Counted from the stretch's first letter, positions 18,453 to 27,375 are shown. The stretch is 64,000 nucleotides of DNA from DASVUS01 sp036388675 (GCA_036388675.1 DASVRI010000042.1:1-64000), one strand, 5' to 3'. Notes: generated by a model from the letters alone, not told the origin. Numbers and translations: made by a program.

Positions 18453-19010
18453 TTAGGCCGTGTCGTTTTCTGGGTGCAGCGCGCCGTTAACGCCGCGTGT
18501 AATTTCATAGCGGCGGCCCAGCAGCCATAGCAAATCGGACAGGCGATTCAGATAGGGCAGCATTTCGGGGTTGGGCACCATGCCTTCGTGTGCCAACCTC
18601 ACCGTGCAGCGCTCGGCGCGGCGCGCTACAACGCGCGCTACATCAATGGCCGCGCCGGCCTGCGTCGCACCGGGCAGTGCCCAATCATCGAGCAGGCCTG
18701 GCAGCGTTTCGATTTCGGCGACGTGTTTTTCCAGTGCTTGCGTCATTTCGCTCGTGACGCGTGTTTTGAGTTTGTGCTGTTGCTCACCGGGAGTGGCTAA
18801 CTCGGCGCCGACGATGAAACTCTCACGTTGCAGCGTTTCGAGTACTCGCTTTGTGTAGTCGTCATCACAGAAGGCGCGCGCCAGGCCCAAAAACGAGTTC
18901 AACTCGTCAATGGTGCCGTAAGCCTCCACTTGAAGGTCAGCTTTGGAAACATGCTCTCCATAGATGAGTTTTGTGGTTCCGTCGTCACCTTTTTTGGTAA
19001 CAATGCTCAT
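18453..19010 (-). CDS. ATP:cob(I)alamin adenosyltransferase, PduO type
   Basis: The 185-residue enzyme makes coenzyme B12 by adenosylating cob(I)alamin. The ATP-binding N-terminal motif TKKGDDGTTKLIYG and the Glu-containing EAYGTIDELNSFLGLAR are present, as is the conserved arginine region VARRAERCTVRL near residue 130, followed by PYLNRLSDLLWLLGR. This is the full-length single-domain form. Neighbours give no pathway. No B12 riboswitch is seen in the 180 nt upstream. Confidence 0.93.
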   Translation of the reverse strand: MSIVTKKGDDGTTKLIYGEHVSKADLQVEAYGTIDELNSFLGLARAFCDDDYTKRVLETLQRESFIVGAELATPGEQQHKLKTRVTSEMTQALEKHVAEIETLPGLLDDWALPGATQAGAAIDVARVVARRAERCTVRLAHEGMVPNPEMLPYLNRLSDLLWLLGRRYEITRGVNGALHPENDTA

Positions 19011-19115
19011 GATCAGTCCGTTATCAGTCTGAGAAATAGTACTTGAATTGTCCGCGTAAGATTTTCAATCAAATCTTAGCACAGCGATGCCGCGTGTAGC
19101 GCACTGCGAGTACTC

Positions 19116-19168
19116 GCAAATAGATAAAGGGCGACTGTGTTTAACACAGTCGCCCTTTATCTATTTGC
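19116..19168 (-). terminator. 26-bp-arm perfect hairpin after the propeller gene
   Basis: Arms at 19116-19141 and 19143-19168 are perfectly complementary with almost no loop, 21 nt past the stop of the minus-strand propeller gene. An octamer (19108-19115) abuts the outer end of one arm. The hairpin also separates this gene from the adenosyltransferase gene downstream on the same strand. Confidence 0.85.
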
Positions 19169-19188
19169 AGATTATTGCGCCCAGCAGG

Positions 19189-20502
19189 TTATTCTTCGTC
19201 GCTGTTGTAATCGGCGCCGTCATAGTCTGCTGCGTCGTAGTTCGTGCCGTAGCTCTGCGTGGCGGCTACCGAAGTGGAGGCAGAGGCCGACCACGAGGGC
19301 AGAGCGTCCAGAGCCAGGTTGTTGGTCAAGCGGGTCTGCGCGCTGCCATCCACGTTCATGGTGTAGATGGCAAAGTTGCCGCTGCGCTCGGATGTGAACG
19401 CGATTTTATTGCCGTCCGGGCTGAACACCGCGCCATAGTCGCGCACCGAATTGAAGGTGAGGCGGGTTTGGCCGCTGCCGTTGGCGTTCATGATATAGAC
19501 CTCGGTGTTACCATCGCGATCAGACGTGAACGTGAGCCTGTTACCGTCGGGGCTAAAAGACGGCCCATAATCGTCGGAAGGAGCATTGGTCAATCGAACC
19601 ACGTTGCTGCCGTCGCTGTTCATGACGTAAATCTCGTTGTTGCCGTCGCGGTTGGACGTAAAGGCGATTTTGCTGCCATCCGGGCTAAACACCGGCCAGA
19701 AGTCTTGCGAACTGGCTCGTGTGAGGTTCACCTGGCTGGTGCCGTCAGAGTTCATGATGTAGATTTCGCTATTCTTGTCGCGGTTGGACGTAAAGGCGAT
19801 TTTGCTGCCGTCACGGCTAAACACCGGGCCATAGTTGTCGGTGGTTGTGCTGGTCAACCGCAGCTGATTGGTGCCGTTGCTGTTCATGACGTAGATGACG
19901 CTGTTGCTGCCGGCTTTGTAGGAGTTGAATGCGATTTTGCTCCCGTCGGGGCTAAACACCGGCCATGTTTCTTCCGTGAGTGTATTCGTAAGGCGAACCT
20001 GATTCGCACCATTGGCATCCATGATGTAGATCTCGTTGTTGCCGTCACGATTGGAAGTAAACGTGATCTTGCCCGCATTAACGGGCGGCGTTGCCATACT
20101 TCCAATCACAATGTCCTTGGAGAACATGATGACTGCCGGCCTGCGTGTGGTTTTCTGATAGGCAATCTGAACAGCATAGGTGCCGGAAGGAACATTGGGC
20201 ACTACAATTTGCGCCACTTCACGTTTAGCAGGCCCGACAAATGTAGGCTGTACGCGTGTGTTGCCGATGTAGAACTGGTAAGGACTGACGCCTCGCTTGA
20301 CCTGGAAGCCTTTGGCCGCCGTCAATGTGAGCACATCGCCCGGCTGCACCGAGCCTGAAGTCGGAGAAGTCAGAGCAAACGCGGGCGCTTGCTGACGTGC
20401 AGCATACGCGACAGACGTTGTCTGGTGGAAGGAGGTTGTGGCAACGGCCAGGGTTAATACCGGTGCTAAGCAGCAGAGAAGACTACGGTTTGAGAGTTTC
20501 AT
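19189..20502 (-). CDS. Secreted TolB/PD40-type beta-propeller protein
   Basis: The 437-residue protein has a signal peptide (about 35 residues), an N-terminal IPT/TIG-like domain (SPTSGSVQPGDVLTLTA, about 45-130), then six PD40 blades of the form FSPDGSKIAFTSNRDGNNEIYIMNSDG. It ends in a Ser/Asp/Tyr-rich acidic tail. Such propellers bind proteins or glycans outside the cytoplasm, and there is no catalytic domain. The blades are nearly identical to one another at DNA level, showing recent internal duplication. A second propeller of the same type lies at 46605. The gene has its own strong terminator and a long empty upstream region. Confidence 0.85.
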   Translation of the reverse strand: MKLSNRSLLCCLAPVLTLAVATTSFHQTTSVAYAARQQAPAFALTSPTSGSVQPGDVLTLTAAKGFQVKRGVSPYQFYIGNTRVQPTFVGPAKREVAQIVVPNVPSGTYAVQIAYQKTTRRPAVIMFSKDIVIGSMATPPVNAGKITFTSNRDGNNEIYIMDANGANQVRLTNTLTEETWPVFSPDGSKIAFNSYKAGSNSVIYVMNSNGTNQLRLTSTTTDNYGPVFSRDGSKIAFTSNRDKNSEIYIMNSDGTSQVNLTRASSQDFWPVFSPDGSKIAFTSNRDGNNEIYVMNSDGSNVVRLTNAPSDDYGPSFSPDGNRLTFTSDRDGNTEVYIMNANGSGQTRLTFNSVRDYGAVFSPDGNKIAFTSERSGNFAIYTMNVDGSAQTRLTNNLALDALPSWSASASTSVAATQSYGTNYDAADYDGADYNSDEE

Positions 20503-20926
20503 TTCTGTCCTATTCTAAATATGCTACGCTTTGTATTACATGTTGACTGAAGACGTTAACTGTGAAGTGGCCTGTCGTATGGTGAAGCGGGATTATATGC
20601 GTAGGGGCAGATCCGCTGACAAAAATATACAGTTCTTTGCACAGTTCTCTTGGACAACTTTGTGAACGTAGTGATATGCGCGTGGCGCTGCAAACTATAT
20701 GCCAGTTTTTCGATTTCTGTCCTGCTGTCTGAGTGCTCAGACCTGAGTTGTGGGTAATGGCGGGCAGCCTTACTGGCTCCAGACCTTCTGGTGCGAGCTG
20801 CTATGGACTACGACGAGCGCGGTTTACATCTCCTATTGATTAGTGACTTACGTCATTGACAACTGAGTAGATGACGACATATAGACACTTCGTGTTCAGC
20901 TTTGTTAAAAGAAATTTTTATTGGAG
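20503..20926. other. Gene-free upstream region, AT-richer than its surroundings
   Basis: No reading frame with coding character was found on either strand. The part nearest 20503 should hold the promoter of the minus-strand propeller gene, but no convincing -35/-10 pair could be picked out. It belongs to the longest octamer-free interval of the window (19116-21787). Confidence 0.5.
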
Positions 20927-21155
20927 TCACGGCAGTCCCGTAAATTGCACCGGCAAGCTTAGCAGGTCGTAGAAAGAGCCAGTGCTCGGAAGGTAGTCAA
21001 AGTTCCAGGAAAGCCCATCTCCTTTATCCACCGCGAGGGCATATTGATATACGTTCGGGTAGTTCGGGTCATGCAGCGCAAAGAAACGAACCTTGTAAGG
21101 TGTGCTCTGAGGCGCATCACACGGGCTGTAGAAGTCCGCAGGAAAACGATGAAGT
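20927..21155 (-). pseudogene. C-terminal fragment of a lost protein
   Basis: About 75 codons are open to a TGA at 20927 and read as a real globular C-terminus (FALHDPNYPNVYQYALAV, LSWNFDYLPSTG, LLSLPVQFTGLP), rich in Tyr, Phe, Pro and Asp. There is no start codon, and a stop closes the frame upstream. The next frame continues upstream with plausible sequence (NAECNAGRFNFIV), which suggests a frameshift near 21150. The family is not recognised. Confidence 0.4.
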
Positions 21156-21276
21156 TAAATCTGCCGGCGTTGCACTCAGCGTTGACACTGCACGATTCTG
21201 TGCGCTTCAATCAGTTCGATGTTAAAACCATGAAATCTGCCAAGGCAATCGCATTAGAAATCGAGTTTGGAATTCA

Positions 21277-21424
21277 CCCGCCCCGTAAGGAGCGGGCTGA
21301 TGCCGAAAAAGCCCCCTGAACGGGGCTGCTGTTGGCGCAGAACGAGGCTGCTGCTTGGGGTTCAGGTCGGGGTTGAGGCCGCTTCAGCGGTCTTCTGCTC
21401 TCAGCCCGCTCCTTCAGGGGCGGG
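21277..21424. repeat. 148-bp structured inverted repeat upstream of rel
   Basis: Terminal arms of 24 nt (21277-21300 and 21401-21424) pair with two mismatches. A smaller GC hairpin (AGCCCC/GGGGCT) lies inside near 21310-21328. There is no gene inside. It looks like a REP/MITE-type element or the end structure of an IS200/IS605-like transposon, and lies about 100 nt before rel. Confidence 0.65.
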
Positions 21425-21527
21425 GTTGTTTAACCAAAATTCCTAATTCGTCTGCCCTATGAAATCTGCTGTTGCTTTTTAAGAGGTGAGAAGTTGTTTG
21501 CTATACTCTGCAAAAGCTGGACTATTT

Positions 21528-24053
21528 ATGGATAGCGGACAATTTTTTTCATCACTGTTGAGCCAATCGACTGATGTTTCTGCCGAGGCGATCTCTGCCA
21601 AAAACCACATCGGGGACGGCCAGGGTTCTGATCGCGTCGAGGACAACGCGCAGGGTGAAGCGCCTGTAGATGGCGCGACCAATGCGGGCGCGTTGCCGGT
21701 TGTGACCGACGGCCTGGCAAACGGAACGGCGCAGCCTGTCGCGGAAATTCTTCTGGACGCCCTTACCATTCCCGGCGCGGTTGATGTGAGTACTCGTGAG
21801 CCGGAAGAAGTGGCGCGCGCGCAGGTGCGGGCCCTTATCCAGCACACGATGCAGACGCGCGCTTCGTCCGACACTGACTTGCTGATGCGCGCCTACGCCT
21901 TTGCCCACGACAAGCACGAAGGCCAGAAACGCATGACCGGCGAGCCTTACATCGAACACCCGGTCGCCGTCGCGGGCATCTTAGCCGAACTGGGCATGGA
22001 CGACCCAACTCTTGCCGCCGGCTTGCTGCACGACGTAATGGAAGATTGCGCTGTCGACTTCGACGACATGGTGCGGCGCTTCGGCATGGAGGTGGCGCAA
22101 CTCATCGACGGCGTCACCAAGCTCAAGCACATCGATTTTTCTTCCAAACAGGAAAAGCAGGCCGAGAACCTGCGCAAACTCTTTCTTGCCATGGCCGGTG
22201 ATGTGCGCGTCATCATCATCAAGCTGGCCGACCGCCTGCACAACATGCGCACGCTCGACCCGTTTCCGGAGCAGCGCAAGCGCGAAATTTCAAGTGAAAC
22301 GTTGCACATTCTGGCGCCGATTGCGCATCGCCTGGGCATCTGGCGCATCAAATGGGAATTGGAAGACCGCTCCTTCAAATACCTTGAGCCGGATATTTAC
22401 AAACAGATTTACGCCATGGTGCAACGCACACGCGCCGAACGCAGCGAAATGGTGCGCGATGCCATTGCCGTGCTCAACGAACGCTTGCGCCAGGAAGGGA
22501 TTGCGGCGGAAGTGACCGGGCGTCCCAAGCACTTTTACTCCATCTATCAGAAGATGATCAAGCAGGGACGCAAGTTCAACGACCTGCACGATCTCATCGC
22601 GTTGCGCGTCATCTGCACCACGGTGCCCGATTGCTATCATGCGCTGGGCGTGGTGCATTCGCAGTGGATGCAGGTGCCGGAGATGTTTTTCGATTATATC
22701 GCCAAGCCCAAGCCGAATAATTACCAGTCGCTGCACACCAAAGTTCTGGGGCCGACCGGCGAGCCGATTGAAGTGCAAATTCGCACACGCGAAATGCACC
22801 GCGAAGCCGAGTTCGGCATTGCGGCGCACTGGCGCTACAAGGAAGAAGACGCTCCCGACCAGAACTTCGGCGACAAGTTGCGATGGCTGCGCCTCGTTCT
22901 TGAACTGCAAAGCGACACCAAAGACGACGCGCAAAGCTTTCTCGATTCGCTCAAGCTCGACCTTTCGACCGACCAGATTTTTGCTTTCACGCCGCGCGGC
23001 GATGTTATCTATTTGCCGCAGGATTCGTCTCCGGTCGATTTCGCTTATCGCATTCACTCCGACATCGGCAACGCCTGCACTGGTGCTAAAGTGAACGGGC
23101 GCATTGTGCCGCTCGATTATAAGCTGCACAACGGCGACATTTGCGAGGTCATTACTTCACGTCTTGGCAAACCGGGCGTGGGGCCCAAGCGCTCGTGGCT
23201 GGAGTTCGTCGTCACGCCGCACGCCAAGAATCGCATCAAGAGTTTCCTCAAGAAGCAAAACTTCGAGGATAACTATCGTGAAGGGCTGGAGCGACTTGAA
23301 AAAGCGGCGACATCCGAACGCGTGAAGTTGGGCAATGTTTCAAACAATGAACATTTGAAGAAACAGGCGCGCGCCGCCAGCCTGAAAAGCGTCGAAGACT
23401 TGGTGGCCGCTGTGGGCTATGGCGAGTACTCGGCGGAAAGCATTGTGAAGCGGGTGCGCGCCGAAGAAGAGAAGGCTAAGCCCGCACCAGAACCCAGCGA
23501 CACATTATCCGGTACGGCAGCCTCCTTGCTGGTGCGCAACGTGCGCACACGCAGCGACCGCGATTCGAATGAGGGCGAAACAGCGGGCGGGCTGCAACTG
23601 GGCCCGATTGACGGCCCCAGCGGCAAGGCTAAATTCGGCGATTTGCTGTTTACACTGGCCAAGTGCTGCGCGCCGCTGCCGGGCGATGCCGTGCGTGGCT
23701 ACATCACGCGTGGGCGCGGCGTCACGGTGCATCGCGAAGATTGCCCCAACCTCAAGCATTACGAAGCGCGCGAGCCGAATCGCCTTATCACAGCGGAGTG
23801 GACAAGCGATGCCGAACGCGCTTACCAAGCGCTCATTGCCATCGAATCGAAAGACCGCCTTGGCCTGTTGCACGATGTAACCAGTGTCCTTTCCGAGCGC
23901 CGCATCAATATCCACGCCGTCAACACCTATCCTCTGAAAGACTCGCGCGCGCGACTCAATATCGCCGTCACTATTATCAACACCGATCAACTCAATGCCG
24001 TAATGGAAGCGCTGCGCCACATCGAAGGCGTGACGGAAGTACATCGCGTTTGA
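21528..24053 (+). CDS. rel: Bifunctional (p)ppGpp synthetase/hydrolase
   Basis: The 841-residue stringent-response enzyme has an N-terminal extension of about 105 low-complexity residues. The HD hydrolase domain follows (HPVAVAGILAELG, LLHDVMEDC, KLADRLHNMRTL). Next come the synthetase domain (GRPKHFYSIYQKM, FNDLHDLIALRVI), the TGS domain (IFAFTPRGDVIYLPQDSSPVDFAY), a zinc-finger-like region (LAKCCAPLPGD) and a C-terminal ACT domain (DRLGLLHDVTSVLSE). Intact HD residues suggest it both makes and degrades (p)ppGpp. ATG 21528 is preferred; a GTG at 21486 would add 14 residues. A prepilin-like gene now lies between it and dtd, which neighbours rel in many bacteria. Confidence 0.96.
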   Translation: MDSGQFFSSLLSQSTDVSAEAISAKNHIGDGQGSDRVEDNAQGEAPVDGATNAGALPVVTDGLANGTAQPVAEILLDALTIPGAVDVSTREPEEVARAQVRALIQHTMQTRASSDTDLLMRAYAFAHDKHEGQKRMTGEPYIEHPVAVAGILAELGMDDPTLAAGLLHDVMEDCAVDFDDMVRRFGMEVAQLIDGVTKLKHIDFSSKQEKQAENLRKLFLAMAGDVRVIIIKLADRLHNMRTLDPFPEQRKREISSETLHILAPIAHRLGIWRIKWELEDRSFKYLEPDIYKQIYAMVQRTRAERSEMVRDAIAVLNERLRQEGIAAEVTGRPKHFYSIYQKMIKQGRKFNDLHDLIALRVICTTVPDCYHALGVVHSQWMQVPEMFFDYIAKPKPNNYQSLHTKVLGPTGEPIEVQIRTREMHREAEFGIAAHWRYKEEDAPDQNFGDKLRWLRLVLELQSDTKDDAQSFLDSLKLDLSTDQIFAFTPRGDVIYLPQDSSPVDFAYRIHSDIGNACTGAKVNGRIVPLDYKLHNGDICEVITSRLGKPGVGPKRSWLEFVVTPHAKNRIKSFLKKQNFEDNYREGLERLEKAATSERVKLGNVSNNEHLKKQARAASLKSVEDLVAAVGYGEYSAESIVKRVRAEEEKAKPAPEPSDTLSGTAASLLVRNVRTRSDRDSNEGETAGGLQLGPIDGPSGKAKFGDLLFTLAKCCAPLPGDAVRGYITRGRGVTVHREDCPNLKHYEAREPNRLITAEWTSDAERAYQALIAIESKDRLGLLHDVTSVLSERRINIHAVNTYPLKDSRARLNIAVTIINTDQLNAVMEALRHIEGVTEVHRV

Positions 24054-24073
24054 TAATGATGTAGGAGGCCGTT

Positions 24074-24754
24074 ATGAGTACTCGTAAGGCTGTCGGTGCA
24101 AAGGGTTTCACCCTTGTTGAGCTATTGACTGTCATGGCTGTTATCGCTGTGCTGGCTGCAATTCTCTTCACCGTCTTTGCACGCGTGCGGGAAAGCGGGA
24201 GGCGCAGCGTTTGCCAGAACAACCTCAAACAAATTGCACTTGCGGTGCAGCAGTATATGCAGGATGGTGATGGAAGGTTCCCACTCTGGCTATACCACCG
24301 GAACACGAATAATCTCTTTGGGTGGAATAATGCCTTATCTCCGTATATCAAGAATCCAGCGGTTTTTCGTTGCCCTAGTGCTCCACGTAAAGGAATACCA
24401 GATGGAGATTACGGTTACAACTGGGCGCGACTCAATAACTTTATCTGGAAACCCCTTGGAACCCCTGTGTTGAATCAAGCTGATACTGTCCATGAAGCGT
24501 ACACTCCAGCGACCTCCTCTATCTGGCTGAATGCCGACCACACTTGGCTCGATAATGAAGAGGTCATTTCTCTTGAACAGCTTGTACAGAGCAGTTGTGG
24601 ACGCCAATTCATAGGAGGCATAAGCCATTCTAGTGGTGCAAATTACTCATTTCTCGATGGCCATGTGAAGTGGCTCACGCCCCGTCAGATGGCAGAGATT
24701 GATTGTCAGAACGCACCACTGTCACTTCCCGGTGGACAAATTCCAGTGCCATGA
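24074..24754 (+). CDS. DUF1559-type prepilin-like protein
   Basis: The 226-residue protein starts MSTRKAVGAKGFTLVELLTV, giving a prepilin peptidase site G/FTLVE and a hydrophobic helix (VMAVIAVLAAILFTVFA). VRESGRRSVCQNNLKQIALA follows, as in DUF1559 proteins of Planctomycetes and Armatimonadota. The C-terminal H-X9-DG-type box is present (ISHSSGANYSFLDGHVKWL). It is probably a pseudopilin exported by a type II/IV pilus machine. GGAGG precedes the ATG, and the octamer overlaps the start codon (ATGAGTACTCG). The gene is AT-richer than its neighbours, with more unusual codons, and its stop overlaps the dtd start (ATGA). Confidence 0.9.
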   Translation: MSTRKAVGAKGFTLVELLTVMAVIAVLAAILFTVFARVRESGRRSVCQNNLKQIALAVQQYMQDGDGRFPLWLYHRNTNNLFGWNNALSPYIKNPAVFRCPSAPRKGIPDGDYGYNWARLNNFIWKPLGTPVLNQADTVHEAYTPATSSIWLNADHTWLDNEEVISLEQLVQSSCGRQFIGGISHSSGANYSFLDGHVKWLTPRQMAEIDCQNAPLSLPGGQIPVP

Positions 24755-25188
24755 AAGCAGTCATTCAGCGCTGCGGGCGCGCATCTTGTGAAGTCGAAGG
24801 TGAAATCGTTGGCTCCATTGAGCGGGGGCTGACGATTTTTCTTGGCGTGGAGCAGGGCGATGCGGCTGAAAAAGCGGCACGTCTGGCGCAGAAGATCGTC
24901 GGTCTAAGGGTCTTCGATAATGCCGAGGGCAAGTTCGATTTGTCGTTGCGCGACGTTGGTGGCGGCGCGCTTGTCATTCCGAATTTCACGCTGTGCGGCG
25001 ATGCGCGCAAAGGCACGCGTCCCAATTTCAGTGCGGCGGCGCCACCGGCGGAAGCAAAGTCGCTCTATGAGCAGTTTGTTACACTGCTGGGCAGTCACGG
25101 AGTACTCGTGGCGACGGGTCGCTTTGGGGCTTCGATGCGTGTCAGCGTGGAAAACGACGGCCCCGTGACGTTGATTTTAGAAGTTTGA
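24751..25188 (+). CDS. dtd: D-aminoacyl-tRNA deacylase
   Basis: The 145-residue homodimeric proofreading enzyme frees tRNAs from wrongly attached D-amino acids. Landmarks are MKAVIQRC at the N-terminus, GLTIFLGVEQGD, KIVGLRVFDNAEGKFDLSL, PNFTLCGDARKGTRPNF in place of the usual SQFTLYGD...GRRPSF, and the cis-proline motif DGPVT near the end. The Ser-Gln pair before FTL is replaced by Pro-Asn, which is unusual. Translation is probably coupled to the prepilin-like gene by the ATGA overlap. Confidence 0.93.
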   Translation: MKAVIQRCGRASCEVEGEIVGSIERGLTIFLGVEQGDAAEKAARLAQKIVGLRVFDNAEGKFDLSLRDVGGGALVIPNFTLCGDARKGTRPNFSAAAPPAEAKSLYEQFVTLLGSHGVLVATGRFGASMRVSVENDGPVTLILEV

Positions 25189-25246
25189 ATTTGCAGTTTT
25201 TCTGTTTTGTCGTGAGCCGTATAAATTCAAGTCTGGATGTCAGTTG

Positions 25247-26164
25247 ATGGAAGAACAGTTTGTCCCCGAAACCGAAGAGGCTCCCGAAGGCGATGCGACG
25301 GAGCTGACCTATCATAACGCGCTGCACATTGGCGGAACTGCTGAAAGCAACGATGGCAACGGAAATGGTGCCAATGGCAACGGTGCCGGCAGCCAACTAC
25401 CGGGCGCTTTAGAGGACGATCCTCGCAGCGATCCGCGCGATGCTTTGTCGCGCTACAAGGATGCGGTGCGGCAAAACCCCGCTTCCGCGCGCCACATTGC
25501 GGAACTGGCCGAAGGCTATGCTGCCGCCGACCTGCCGCATAAAGCGTTGCAGCAATATCAGCGCGCTCTGGAAACGCAGCGCGAAAGCGGCGAAGAAGAG
25601 ATGCCGGATGCGCACCTGGGCATCGGCGACATCTGTCGCACTTTCGCCATGAGCGCTGTCGCCGTGCGTTCCTACGAGCGCGCCGTGCGCCTGCGTCCTA
25701 AACGCCCTTTCTATCGCTGGAAGTTGGCCGTCGCATTGGCCGCAATGGGACTATATGACCAGGCCGAAGCACAGCTCCTTAAAGCAATTGAACTCGCGCC
25801 CACCGATACCTATTACCGCTTTCAGTTGGCCGATGTTTATTTGCTGATGGGCCGCGATGAGGCTGCCATCGAGTCGCTGCAAACCGTGGTTAAACTGGCG
25901 CCGCGCGACGACTACTATTGCCTGCGTTTGGGCGCCGCTCTGTTGCGCGCCGGACGCGCCGGAGAGGCCGTGCCGCAATTCGAGCGGGCGGTGCAACTCA
26001 AGCCGCAGAATTCGTCTTATCGCACGCTGCTGCGCTATGCCTACACGCGCAACCATCAGGAACCGTCGATTTCAGTCGATGTGGAAATGCTGGAGCTTGG
26101 CCCTTACGATGAAGATTTCGTGCGCCGCATTCAACGTATGGCGCAGCCTGTAGCGCGGGTTTAG
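25247..26164 (+). CDS. TPR-repeat protein
   Basis: The 305-residue cytoplasmic protein has an acidic N-terminal 60 residues with a Gly/Asn run (NGNGANGNGAG). Six or so TPR units follow across residues 65-270 (YKDAVRQNPASARHIAELAEGYAAA, YERAVRLRPKRPFYRWKLAVALAAMG and so on). It is a scaffold for protein-protein contact with an unknown partner. ATG 25247 directly follows a TTG in frame, and either could initiate. It sits between dtd and a lipoprotein gene on the same strand. Confidence 0.8.
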   Translation: MEEQFVPETEEAPEGDATELTYHNALHIGGTAESNDGNGNGANGNGAGSQLPGALEDDPRSDPRDALSRYKDAVRQNPASARHIAELAEGYAAADLPHKALQQYQRALETQRESGEEEMPDAHLGIGDICRTFAMSAVAVRSYERAVRLRPKRPFYRWKLAVALAAMGLYDQAEAQLLKAIELAPTDTYYRFQLADVYLLMGRDEAAIESLQTVVKLAPRDDYYCLRLGAALLRAGRAGEAVPQFERAVQLKPQNSSYRTLLRYAYTRNHQEPSISVDVEMLELGPYDEDFVRRIQRMAQPVARV

Positions 26165-26210
26165 CGATCTGAACGTCTGCTTGGCATAAGTGTCGCACTG
26201 CCGAGTACTC

Positions 26211-27215
26211 ATGCTGCGAAAGATTCTTCTGCCCATTTGCCTTCTCTCCCTTACGTCAGCCGGTTGCAACAATACCGGCAGCACGGGTGATGCGGGTGCG
26301 CCCGCTGCCAACGAACCGGCTCCCGCCGCGTCAACCATGGACGCCACGCAGGCTTACGTGCGCGCCGTTCATGTCGTGCCGGGAGTTGGAGCATTGGATG
26401 TGATTGCGCGCGACCGCGATTCCGACCGCGATGTCGTGAGCTTGCGCGGCACGGCTTTTGGCAACGCTTCGAATTTTGCGGCGCTGCCTCCGGACACATA
26501 CCGCATTTATGCTTACGGTGCGGATGGCAAAAGCAAAGCCGGCCCGATGCCGGTGAGGCTGGAAGAAGGCGAAGACATGACCGTTGTCATCAACGGCGTG
26601 CCGGGCGATGTGGCGTTGCTGCCCTTCAAACACAAAAATGGTGGGCCGCAGGCGGGGCAGGCCAAAGTCGCGTTCATGCACGGCGCCAAATCTCTGCCTG
26701 CCGTCGATGTGTTGATCGACAACAATCGTTATCGTGGGGGCGTCAGATACGGCGTCGCGACCGATTATCGAGTACTCACGCCGGGGCGCCACACCATGCA
26801 GGTGAGGTATCGCAAAACGTTGCCGTCCCTTGTTTACCGCGACATCAACGCCGTGCCGCCGGAGATTCGCGCCAGAATCAAGCTGCCGACGCCAACTCCC
26901 GAACCCACGCCCACAGCGGTTCCCACACCAGGCGAAGCGGAGGCTCTCAACTCGGTTTCACCTCCGGTCACAACGGAAACCGAAGTGATGGAAACACGGA
27001 CTAAAACAGTCGAAATTCGAGTTCCACAATACGAAAACATAACCCTGACGCAGCAACTCGACCTGGCAGCGGGCAAGGTGTATTCGGTGATTGTTTTTCA
27101 GGACGAAGCGAAATTGCCCAAACTGAGCCTGTTGGAAGATAAATTCGCGGCGGAGTTGAAAAACGCACCCGGCAGTAACAACGGCGAGGCTGCGGGCAAT
27201 GCGAGTACTCGCTAA
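26211..27215 (+). CDS. DUF4397 lipoprotein
   Basis: The 334-residue exported lipoprotein has a hydrophobic N-terminus MLRKILLPICLLS and a lipobox TSAGC with Cys near residue 19. Two DUF4397 repeats follow (VRAVHVVPGVGALDVIARD and KVAFMHGAKSLPAVDVLIDNNRY), each with the family LPAVDV-like core. A Pro/Thr linker (PTPTPEPTPTAVPTPGEAE) and a C-terminal VYSVIVFQDEAKLPKLSLLED segment end the protein. The function of the family is unknown. One octamer ends exactly at the base before ATG and another supplies the last codons (AST R stop). Confidence 0.87.
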   Translation: MLRKILLPICLLSLTSAGCNNTGSTGDAGAPAANEPAPAASTMDATQAYVRAVHVVPGVGALDVIARDRDSDRDVVSLRGTAFGNASNFAALPPDTYRIYAYGADGKSKAGPMPVRLEEGEDMTVVINGVPGDVALLPFKHKNGGPQAGQAKVAFMHGAKSLPAVDVLIDNNRYRGGVRYGVATDYRVLTPGRHTMQVRYRKTLPSLVYRDINAVPPEIRARIKLPTPTPEPTPTAVPTPGEAEALNSVSPPVTTETEVMETRTKTVEIRVPQYENITLTQQLDLAAGKVYSVIVFQDEAKLPKLSLLEDKFAAELKNAPGSNNGEAAGNASTR

Positions 27216-27232
27216 AGAACGGCAGATGCTGC

Positions 27233-27261
27233 TTGACGCGCGGCCCTGATTTGCGCATAAT
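27233..27261 (+). promoter_or_regulatory. Sigma70-type promoter of tRNA-Thr
   Basis: TTGACG at 27233-27238 and CATAAT at 27256-27261 are spaced by 17 nt. This places the transcript start near 27268, about 35 nt before the tRNA. Confidence 0.75.
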
Positions 27262-27302
27262 TTGTTATTGCCTCCGGTGATAGCCGCGAGGCGCCTTCTT
27301 TT

Positions 27303-27375
27303 GCCGCCTTAGCTCAGTTGGTAGAGCATCGCATTCGTAATGCGAGGGTCGCCGGTTCGAGTCCGGCAGGCGGCT
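27303..27375 (+). tRNA. tRNA-Thr (anticodon CGT)
   Basis: The sequence folds as a full cloverleaf. The acceptor GCCGCCT pairs with AGGCGGC. The D arm has GCTC/GAGC, and the anticodon stem TCGCA/TGCGA closes loop TTCGTAA. The T arm is GCCGG/CCGGC with TTCGAGT. Anticodon CGT reads ACG. CCA is not encoded, and the discriminator base is T. Confidence 0.96.

Noticed and set aside
19104..19170. Proof that the octamer inserted into one arm of the hairpin at 19116
   Set aside because: Removing ten bases would extend the pairing by only two further base pairs, which chance can explain.
20959..21210. 83-codon minus-strand frame as an intact gene
   Set aside because: A different frame of the same strand carries the more protein-like sequence at its 3' half, so a frameshifted remnant is more likely.
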